Source: Pycnococcus provasolii (lineage: Eukaryota; Chlorophyta; Pseudoscourfieldiophyceae; Pseudoscourfieldiales; Pycnococcaceae). Taken from it: a stretch of DNA of 64,000 nucleotides. The position numbers and the translations under genes were made by a program. The notes under the pieces were generated by a model. It did not search any database. It was not told where the DNA came from and saw nothing but the letters and a program-made list of their open reading frames with translations. This document shows positions 7,552-15,669 of this stretch, one piece after another. How positions within the stretch are numbered: the stretch's first letter is position 1; every line of letters begins with the position of its first letter. The stretch is from NCBI GenBank assembly GCA_938743325.2, contig OW568889.1:1-64000 (forward strand). Direction: 5' to 3'.

Positions 7552-9585
7552 TTAAACGGCGTACGCCCTTTCGTCAGACACCCTCGCGCTAGCTCCGGTA
7601 TTCCAGAACTTGCGCGTCCGTTGCTTCAATCGGTGTAAAGTGTTTTGAAAAAAAGCAAAGGCACGCCCTCTTCTTCTCTCTTCTGCCTGTTTGGTGGTAA
7701 GATTCAGCTTTCCCTCGTCAATGGACTGATCTTGGAAGAATATGCCCACGCCATCAAGCAGTCCCGTCGTGCGAAAGAAAACAAGCAAACCAGCGTACAA
7801 ACCAAGGCACACGGCGCCGGCAATGCCCACAGAGTAGTAGAATGCGGAAACTTCTTCCTCAAGGCCGTGCTTTAAGTTCATGCCAAAGGTGCCTGTTATG
7901 AGAGCAAAAAGTGCAATCATGAACGTGCCGCTGACAAAAAGCAACTCCACCTGCTCAAGCTTGTTTCTGTGCGCATTCAATTTGACCGTCACGAATTCCT
8001 CCGCATGTTGCACATACTCGTCCAGCATCTGCAAATTATTTCGTACGCCATCGACGAGCGCAAAGTTGCTGTCCAGAATGTCAACAGCCTCGCTCACGTC
8101 AATCATGTCGTCCTTCGCATCTTCAGAATGCGACTCCTCGAGCCGCCGGCGTTCCGTCAGGTGCAAATTGTGAATGTCCTCGTCAGAGTCAAGTAGACTC
8201 TGGATGGCATTGCGCACATTTTCCACCTTTCCCGTCAAGCGTGAAAGACCTGTTTTGGCAAGACGTACTCGATTTAAGCCACGCAGCGACGTGGACTTAA
8301 AAAGTTGCTGCGCAGCCGCGCGCGTTTTCTTGTCAATCGCCTCAGCCTCTTCTACAAGAGCTGACATGCAAATCTCGAGACAAATCTCCAGCGCGCGGAG
8401 TTCGAATGGCAGCCCCTTATTCTTCTTGATTTTCCGCTTGTGTCGCCTGATTGCTCTTTGCGCGACACCTAGGTGTCCGACGTTTTCCAACTCACCCTCA
8501 GATTCCGACGATTCGGCGTTGTCATCAGACGACTCAGCGACCGAGTCGGCGTCAGCGTCGTCGCCATGTTCCTCATTGGGTGTACCACGTTCGTTATTGA
8601 AATGTTGCCTGTGCGATGATTTCCAATTCGTCTTTACGACTTTTTGCGAGTGCGTGTTGAGCGACTCCTCCAGCGACCTTCGTGCATCCTCATTCGCACG
8701 CAAAGACTCTTCTCGCCGTTGCCTTTTTGACTGAAGCAGAAACGTGTGCTGCAGGGCATGTATGAGGTCCTTCAGGCGGCTGTTGCTAGCAGGGCGCATA
8801 ATCACCTCTTTCGTTTGCGATATGACGAGCTTAAGCTCGACAAGGTTCACGACGATGGCACGAGTACGTGCATGAATCACCGACGCATAGCTTGTGGAAA
8901 ACTCCGGGTCGAGCAGTCGCAGGTCGCGAAGTCTAAGTCCGTGCTCCTTAGCCTTGTCTGGACGTTTCACGCGGTCAGTCTTAAGCTGGCCGTGGTGGTC
9001 GATCGTTATCCACGTCACCTTATTTCCGCTAGACTTCTCCTCCTTCGCAAACTTTCCTCGAAGTCCGTCCACAGCCAATTCTTGTGCGTCTCCCACCATG
9101 TTCCAAGGCGTGCCTGAGTCCTGCATTGCCTCGTTGCGCCCTTCGCTGCTATGCAAGGAATCGTCATTCGCGTTTGACTCGTCGGGCATGTCCGAGAAGT
9201 TAGTAAAGGTGGAGTCAACTGTGGTAAGCTTCGGCTCGAGCTGAGTTCTCAAGTGACTTGCACCTGCTAGCCCGCGCAAGCGCACGGCCACCCTGCTCGC
9301 CATCGCCAAGCCCGTAAACGATGCGGCACCGAACTTGACTTGTGCGTTTTCTCTGTATTCGCCTCTACGGAATGAGTGCAGTTTGTGCAGCCGGTGAGTC
9401 TTTCCAGCGTTGTCCTCTCCGTCTGACGATCCTCCCCGCTTTTCCGACACGTGCAGTCGCACAGAGTCAGCGCGCGAGACTACGACCTCCGTGTCTGACG
9501 ATATGTCATCCACGAGTGCATAGCTGCCCGTGGTGCCTTGGATCACTGCGCGCGACGACGCGGTCGAGCGCTTCAGCCGGGACAT
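7552..9585 (-). CDS. CorA/Mrs2-type magnesium channel
   Basis: A 677-residue protein. The C-terminus has two membrane segments (about 551-567 and 583-604), and the first ends in the diagnostic GMN motif (GTFGMNL, about 568-571) that forms the Mg2+ selectivity ring of CorA/Mrs2/Alr1 proteins. Before it lie long charged helices, including an acidic patch around residues 340-370, as in the cytosolic or matrix funnel of the family. About 70 basic residues follow the second helix. With 677 residues it is longer than plant Mrs2 (about 400-450) and nearer fungal Alr1/Mnr2 in size, with a long disordered N-terminus. The protein should form pentamers in a membrane; which membrane is not clear. Confidence 0.88.
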   Translation of the reverse strand: MSRLKRSTASSRAVIQGTTGSYALVDDISSDTEVVVSRADSVRLHVSEKRGGSSDGEDNAGKTHRLHKLHSFRRGEYRENAQVKFGAASFTGLAMASRVAVRLRGLAGASHLRTQLEPKLTTVDSTFTNFSDMPDESNANDDSLHSSEGRNEAMQDSGTPWNMVGDAQELAVDGLRGKFAKEEKSSGNKVTWITIDHHGQLKTDRVKRPDKAKEHGLRLRDLRLLDPEFSTSYASVIHARTRAIVVNLVELKLVISQTKEVIMRPASNSRLKDLIHALQHTFLLQSKRQRREESLRANEDARRSLEESLNTHSQKVVKTNWKSSHRQHFNNERGTPNEEHGDDADADSVAESSDDNAESSESEGELENVGHLGVAQRAIRRHKRKIKKNKGLPFELRALEICLEICMSALVEEAEAIDKKTRAAAQQLFKSTSLRGLNRVRLAKTGLSRLTGKVENVRNAIQSLLDSDEDIHNLHLTERRRLEESHSEDAKDDMIDVSEAVDILDSNFALVDGVRNNLQMLDEYVQHAEEFVTVKLNAHRNKLEQVELLFVSGTFMIALFALITGTFGMNLKHGLEEEVSAFYYSVGIAGAVCLGLYAGLLVFFRTTGLLDGVGIFFQDQSIDEGKLNLTTKQAEERRRGRAFAFFQNTLHRLKQRTRKFWNTGASARVSDERAYAV

Positions 9586-9909
9586 GAGTGCCCCCAGTTA
9601 CCGGTTGACGCGTGCAAGATTTGACTTCGTCGCGGCCGCCGCGTGTGTTTCCGTCAGGCGGCAGAGTCAGAAAATCACAGGGGGTTAAAACGGGAGGTTG
9701 GATAAGAAGGGGAAAAATGAAAAGTCTCGGGGAAAGGAAGGAAGGCGACATCAACATCAACATCACACGTGACAAATGGGGCAATCGGGCAACGACCATC
9801 CCGGCATTATCAAGGGTGGTAAAAAGAGGTGGAAAGCGATCGAACGTGACGGAAAATTGAGCTCGCCCAAGTTTACAAGAGAGTACGTTCGCGGAGTCGC
9901 GACGACGAC
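9586..9909. promoter_or_regulatory. Intergenic region between CorA and CCDC40 genes
   Basis: Both neighbours are on the minus strand, so this holds the CorA promoter and the CCDC40 3' end. A purine-rich patch on the plus strand at about 9690-9750 is a C/T-rich tract on the CorA sense strand. No gene is seen. Confidence 0.5.
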
Positions 9910-12660
9910 TCATGCATCCTCATCCAAGCTCAGGTGCAGCAGAACGCGCTTGAAGCTCTGCTCGAGCTCGGGCATCTCCTTCAGGGTCGCCTCGACAAAG
10001 TCACGCACGTCCTCGCGCTTTGACATCAACGTGTCAAGCTCGCCGTCGACGCGAGATGTGTCCACATCCGCATCCGTGCCATGCCGCGCCATCGCGTCCT
10101 CATATCTCTTCGCCATGCGCTGGTGCTTCGCCGTGCGGAGCAGGCACTGTGTTCGGCTAAATCCCGCACCCTCAGCCTCCTCGTACGCTAGTCGCTCAAC
10201 CTCCTTCAGCGATGCAACGCGTTCGGTAAGATCTTCAACGGATCGCTGCGCTTCAACGCGCGACTCCGTGAGTGTGCCGATGTTCGACTCGAACAGCGTC
10301 GTCTCTCTCTGAGTTTCTTTGATGCTTCGCTTAAGGTCGTTGCAAGCCTTGTTGAGTCCCGCCTTGGTGTTGTCCACGGCGTTCTTCTTCGTTGTCAGCT
10401 TCGTTGCAAATGCGCGCGACTTCGTTGCGATCGTCTCGCGCTTGAAGATGGCAGTTTCCATGTCGGCGATGAGCTTCTCCTGCCTCTTCAGCAGCTCAGT
10501 GTGGCGCAGGCGCATCCGGTGAATCTCCTTCTGCATCTCCTTAATGACGTCGTTGCCCTCCTCAGGGTTGAGCGCCGCCTGCATCTCCTTCTCGAGCTGA
10601 ATTTTGCGCTCCCAGAGGTGAATTTGTCGCTCCGTCTCCACGATAGCCGCAAGCACGTCGCGCTTCTCCGTCTTCGTCGCCTCCACGCGGCTGTCAAGCC
10701 GCACAGCCTCCTCCTCAAGCTCGCGCAGCTTGCCACCAATGTCCGTCTCGAGATTGAAGTTGTTGTTCGCAAGCTCCTGCTGCAGCTCCGTGTTCTTCGA
10801 AATCTGGTTGTTCAGCGCAGCCATCTCCTTGTGCATGTTTGCCATGTCCTTGTCGATGCCCTTGATGTCCTCCGTGTACGTTGAGCACGAGGCGTCGAGG
10901 CGAGCTCGCTTCTGTCCAAGCACCGTGTACTCGCTCTTCAGGCGACGAACGTTGTCCAACAGCGCGTTGTTGTTCTGCACAAGCTTTACGAGCTCCTGCT
11001 GGTAGCCCACCCATCGGCGCTGCAGCTCCTTGCCCTCCGTGTCCTTGCGCGTAATCTCCCGCGACAGGTTGGCAATCGTCGCCTCCAGCGGTCCGGTATT
11101 CTCATCCTCCAGGTTTGCGACGAGCTTCTCGAACTGTCGGTTGAGGCGGTCCACCTCCTTGGTGCGCTTTTCGATCTGATCGTTCCGCCGCCGAATCTCG
11201 ATCTCGTACTTCTCGATCGTTTCCATCTTCGATCGAATCTCGTTGTCCACCGTCGATAGCGTCTCGTCGAGCCGCGCGTTGTGCGCCTCCGTGTTCAGGA
11301 TGTCCACCTCCACCTTCGCGAGCTCGTGCTGAACGCTGATGACGTTGTCCGACTCGTCCATGATGCTCTTGTCCATGTCGCGGATGCCAGCCACCGTCTT
11401 GTTCGACGTGCTCTTGGTTGTCTTCTGGTCGGAGAGCTTGTTGAGCATCTCGTTCTCGACGTCCTTCACACCTGCCGCGTGCTTCAGCGTCACCACGTCA
11501 ACCTGCTTCGTCTCCTCCTGCAGCTCCTTAGCCTCCTGGTCCGCAGCCGCCTGCGCCTCCTCCGTCTGCTCGAGGCTCCTCTTCAGCTTGCCGAAATCCT
11601 CGACAAGCTTGTCGTGCTTCTCACGCAGGCCATTCATCGCCTTGCCCACCGTCTCCGCCTCAGTTTCCACCTTCTTGAGCACACTCGTGAGCTGCTCGTT
11701 GCGCTTCTGCTCCGCGCGGATTCCACGCTTAAGCGCCTCGAGCTCGTTCTCAATCGAAAGCTCCTGCTCGCGCTGCTGGCGCAACGCCTCCTCGGTGCTG
11801 TTTAGCGCCTCGTCGCGGCGTGCCATGGCATTCAGGCAGCTATTCCACTGCTGCAGCAGCTGCTTCTTTTCGAAGGCAATGGTCTCCATCTCCGACTCCG
11901 CCTCGGCGAGCGTCTCCATAGCGGCTTTCGTCTCTCGCCTCTGCGCGACGATCTGTGCCTCGAACATAGCGCGCTGGTTGTGAAGAGTTTTCAGCGTCTC
12001 TTGCAGGTTGTCGATGCGCAGGTCCTGGCCCTTCTTCTCCTTCTCGAGCGTCGTGACCTGCTCCTCCGCGACGTACGTCGCGCGCCGCGTGACTGCGATC
12101 TCGTTCTTCATCTGCACGTTGTACGCCTCAATCTCCTTGAGCGTTCCCGCGAGCTTGTCGAGCTCCGTCTGGAACGTGGTAACCTTTCCTCTCTTCTCGG
12201 TCGTCTCCGCCTCCTGCGCCTCAAGGTCATCTTTCATCTTGTTGAGCGCCGCCTCCGCCTCCTCTCTCGTGCGGTGCACCACCTTGTACTGGTCGTGGGT
12301 CTGTTCGAGACCCGTCTGCAGCTTAGCAAGCTGCTGCTGCGCTCCGTACAGCTCCACGCCCACCTGCTCACGCTTCGCCTTGGCGGACTTGAGTCCTTGC
12401 TTCTTCTCGCGCAGCTCCTCCTCGAGCCTGGTTCGCGTGTCCTTGAGCTGCTTGGCCAGAGCCGCCTGCGCTCGTGCGAGCAGCGGGTGGTCCGGGTCCA
12501 TGGCGATGTCCGATGTCGTGTCCGTCGACTGCGCGAGCGGGTCCTCTTCTGCCGCGGCTCCGTACGCCGCGCTCTGTGAGTCTCCCCCGAGAGGCGCGGC
12601 TGTTCCTGCGTCGGAGGGCACCTCGGGCGGCCCTGGGTTGTCCGTCGCCGCGTCTGCCAT
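9910..12660 (-). CDS. CCDC40: Coiled-coil domain protein 40 (ciliary axoneme ruler)
   Basis: A 916-residue, almost entirely coiled-coil protein without introns. The conserved block KKQLLQQWNSCL followed by ARRDEAL is a hallmark of CCDC40 (FAP172 in Chlamydomonas). With CCDC39 (FAP59) it forms the 96-nm molecular ruler along ciliary doublet microtubules that places inner dynein arms and the nexin-dynein regulatory complex. About 60 N-terminal residues are acidic and disordered; the coils run from there nearly to the end. I chose the ATG at 12660 (MADAATD); the frame remains open a little upstream but without an ATG. The gene implies a motile flagellum. CCDC39 is not in the window. Confidence 0.88.
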   Translation of the reverse strand: MADAATDNPGPPEVPSDAGTAAPLGGDSQSAAYGAAAEEDPLAQSTDTTSDIAMDPDHPLLARAQAALAKQLKDTRTRLEEELREKKQGLKSAKAKREQVGVELYGAQQQLAKLQTGLEQTHDQYKVVHRTREEAEAALNKMKDDLEAQEAETTEKRGKVTTFQTELDKLAGTLKEIEAYNVQMKNEIAVTRRATYVAEEQVTTLEKEKKGQDLRIDNLQETLKTLHNQRAMFEAQIVAQRRETKAAMETLAEAESEMETIAFEKKQLLQQWNSCLNAMARRDEALNSTEEALRQQREQELSIENELEALKRGIRAEQKRNEQLTSVLKKVETEAETVGKAMNGLREKHDKLVEDFGKLKRSLEQTEEAQAAADQEAKELQEETKQVDVVTLKHAAGVKDVENEMLNKLSDQKTTKSTSNKTVAGIRDMDKSIMDESDNVISVQHELAKVEVDILNTEAHNARLDETLSTVDNEIRSKMETIEKYEIEIRRRNDQIEKRTKEVDRLNRQFEKLVANLEDENTGPLEATIANLSREITRKDTEGKELQRRWVGYQQELVKLVQNNNALLDNVRRLKSEYTVLGQKRARLDASCSTYTEDIKGIDKDMANMHKEMAALNNQISKNTELQQELANNNFNLETDIGGKLRELEEEAVRLDSRVEATKTEKRDVLAAIVETERQIHLWERKIQLEKEMQAALNPEEGNDVIKEMQKEIHRMRLRHTELLKRQEKLIADMETAIFKRETIATKSRAFATKLTTKKNAVDNTKAGLNKACNDLKRSIKETQRETTLFESNIGTLTESRVEAQRSVEDLTERVASLKEVERLAYEEAEGAGFSRTQCLLRTAKHQRMAKRYEDAMARHGTDADVDTSRVDGELDTLMSKREDVRDFVEATLKEMPELEQSFKRVLLHLSLDEDA

Positions 12661-13461
12661 GTCTTTCCGACGGAAGAGCCAAGAGCAGCCACTCACTCAC
12701 TCGCTCGCTCACTCGCACGCACGCCCACCTTGTGCGTGTGCGTGTGCGAGCAGAAGCAGCGTTGCGTTTGGTGCAGCGTCTTCGGACTTCGGAGGTAAGG
12801 TCAGGGAGAGGGGAGGGGAGGTAAGGAGGGGAGACCGCGGAGGGGAAGGGAAGGGGAGATGGGAGGGGAGGGGGGGGAGACCTCGACACTCTCCGCCTTC
12901 GCCTTCGCCTTCGCCTTCGCCTAGCGCACGTTTCGCAGCTAAACGGTGCGAACTCCGACCAACTGCTCCCCTGCACTGCACTGCATGGCTCGCCCTCGCC
13001 CCTCCCCTCCCCTCCCCTCCTGCTCGGTCCTCCGTCCTCCGGGGAACCTAACTTCCACGTCTCCCTTGCGGGCCCTCCGGAGCTCCTTGGCATTCTTCGC
13101 AGCCTTGGCCGAGAGAGAACAGGACAGGCAGACGGGCAGAGGAGTCAGGAGAGGGCAACGGGCAACTCTTTGAGACTTCGTGGTTGGTATCCCCTACCCG
13201 GCTGCCCGGTACCCTACGACTGTACGAGACCAGCCATCGACGCAAGCCTTAACAGTTATCCCTATCGTAGTCCCTACCCGATGGTGGCCTCGAACTCTCG
13301 AGTCTCAAGTCGGCACGTCTGGTCGAGTCTCTCTGGAGGAGCTCCGGACAGCCGGAGGGCTGTGGGGCTGTCAACGAGTGGATCCCTACAACATCCTCCT
13401 GCAACGGAAAAAGTACAGTAGATAGGGTACATACGGTAGCTCCTTTTTCCTCGCTCTAAAG
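12661..13461. promoter_or_regulatory. Divergent promoter region
   Basis: About 800 bp between the minus-strand CCDC40 gene and a plus-strand gene. It contains a CACGCAC-rich patch, a long G/A-rich tract on the plus strand (12790-12880, C/T-rich for CCDC40), five CGCCTT units near 12896-12921, and a CCCCTC repeat at about 13000-13020. No coding sequence is convincing. Confidence 0.55.
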
Positions 13462-15397
13462 ATGACTGGCACATATGGTCCAGCGGAGATGGAAACCTCA
13501 AGATACACGACTGCGATTTCCATCCAGCAAGCTGGCAAACCTCCGAGGCGCACGACGGGAAACGCAGGCGAGGAAGCAGCAGCACTGCAGCAGGCGAAGT
13601 CTTGGAAGATTCCCCATCCAACATTCCAACCCAACCCTCCGCCAACCCGTCGACGGCACGAGAAGCTAGCTGGCAAGGCCGCCGACATGGCGCCGCCTCC
13701 TCCGTCTTACAAGCGCCGGTGGAGACACGGTGCCAGCCGACAGCACGACAACTCCTTGGAAACGCTTGCGGCGACGCTCGAGGCGCTCAAGGCGTCCAAG
13801 GCGTCGCCGGAGTCGGAGGTGCGTGCAGCCGCAGCCGTCGAGGTGACACGAGGCGCTCTGGCGGTACTCAAGCTACTGCACTCCGCGGGGGGCACGCATA
13901 GGCGCGTCTCACCGGATACCATACTTTGGGACGGAAGGAACGGAGCGAGCGTGCAGCTGATTTTCTCCGACGCATACGCCCTACAAGGCACCGACTGGGA
14001 CGAAGGCGAGTACAGCTCACCGCACGTCTGTCACGGAAGCGTGGTGCAGCCGCGCGAGCGAGGATGTGCGCGCGACGACCTCTACAGCCTGTTGTACATT
14101 ACCGTACAGGTGCTCGAGGGCAAGCTGCCATGGACAGGTCGGGCGGTCACGTCGCAGCCGGCACTCAAGCAGCACTGCCAAAATGTACCCAGCATGCTCT
14201 GGATGGGACAGGTGGCCACCTAGCCTGAACAGCTTTGCGCTGGTCGTGCGCGCGCTGGACGTCGGCGAGAAGGCCAATTACGACTACCTGGACGAGTGCA
14301 TCGCTAAGCTTGCTCCTGGGGGCGCCGCCAGCGCCGGTCCGCCTCCCGCTATAGTCGCACCTTCCGTGCTCCCTCCGCCGGTGCCGCAGGAGGAGAACCG
14401 CGCTGATAAGGCAGCAAGCGCAACGCCAAACGCCGCCAGCCAGCCTCGGAGCAGGTCAGCGTCGGCATCGGCTGCAGATGGTCGCTTCGTCATACCAAGG
14501 CGCGGCGGGAGTGGAAGCATCACGCCTCGTGGCGCCGACGCAACCTCGCCTGCCGCCTTATCGGCGCCCACGCCCGTGTCGTCTTCGATGCCGTCCACTC
14601 TTCCGCCGAGCAACAAGCTTACGCCGGAGGATCTCGAGCCTATATGCGTGGACATGCTCAACAAGGGTGAGTGCGAACGAGGCAGTGCCTGCCGCTATAA
14701 GCACCCCGCCGACGGCCGCGTGCCAAATGGTCAACCAACGGGGCTGTGCTTTCACTTCCTCCTCGGCAAGTGCAAGCGCGTTGGCTGCACACTGCATCAC
14801 TTCACGCTCGCGGAGCGACGTCGCTACCTGGCGACAGGTGCTCTGCCTGACGCTTACCGCAAGGGCGGCAGAGCGTACGTGCCGCGCGGGCAGGCTGGCG
14901 ACGTGCCGCGCGAGGAGGTGCGCGACGTCGCATCGGCACCTCCAAGTCGTCGAGGCATGAACGACACCATCAAGGATATCCCCGCAACTGTGCTGCTACC
15001 TTGGAACAATCCCAAGAAGTGCGCCACACACGGCGACGAAAGGCAGATCGCAGGGTACAGCCGACCTGTTCGCACATTCGAAAACGCACGGGTGTCAAAG
15101 CTCGCCTTCCAGCTCGCCGTGCCAAACGGATGCCTGCCGAAGGGGTTGTTCAATGCCAAAGTGTGGGTTCGCCTGCACTGGGCCGCAGACATCGCCTCTG
15201 AAAATGCCATGCGTCGCCTTTTCGACGAGGTGAACACGCAGCTGTCGCGCGCGGCGGATCCGAGCGCTGGTGTGACGACCTGGTCGGTTCCGAACCTGCG
15301 CAAACGACTGCTCGAACTCGTGGACGAAGAGCAGGTGGTGCTTCCAGAACCTTCGGGCAGGCGTAAGCGCGTTCGGGGTGACAACCGAACTGTGTGA
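13462..15397 (+). CDS. CK1-like pseudokinase with CCCH zinc fingers (frame change inside)
   Basis: Two open frames overlap. The first (13462-14223) encodes the C-lobe of a CK1/VRK-like kinase: HRRVSPDTIL corresponds to the catalytic loop HRDVKPENFL, RDDLYSLLY and KLPWTG to helix-F region motifs. Arg replaces the catalytic Asp, and no N-lobe is visible, so it looks catalytically dead. The second frame (to 15397) continues the fold (SLNSFALVVRALD) and then carries two CCCH-type fingers (CVDMLNKGECERGSACRYKH and CFHFLLGKCKRVGCTLHH). The frame change falls near 14138-14228; a 55-bp GT-AG intron at 14138-14192 would join the frames in phase, but a frameshift is possible. The start could also be 13687. 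The C-terminal 130 residues are not recognised. An RNA-binding scaffold is plausible. Confidence 0.6.
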
Positions 15398-15669
15398 AGA
15401 AGTTGAGGATGCGCCGCCTTCTTTTCTGTGTCTCATAAAATGAAATGTTGTTGCTTTCACACCCATCGTTGTGTTTCTTTCAAAGATGAAGAACAATTTT
15501 TTTTGTAACGCTCTATAACAAGAATTTGACCTAATCATCCACGTCTGCGGTGGGCGTAAAGGTGAACTACCATAGAAGCATGGAATGGGCTGATTGGTGA
15601 ATGTGAATAGTGTGAATGAATGACGAAGATGAACTCCATTCCATTACTGAATGAGCAACTAATCTGAGC
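15398..15669. other. Convergent 3' intergenic region
   Basis: 272 bp between two convergent genes. AT-rich patches (including an eight-T run near 15496) and TGAATG repeats near 15597-15625 are seen. No gene. Confidence 0.5.

Noticed and set aside
12008-13051. 347-codon plus-strand frame opposite CCDC40
   Set aside because: Ser/Cys-rich complement of a coiled-coil gene; typical shadow.
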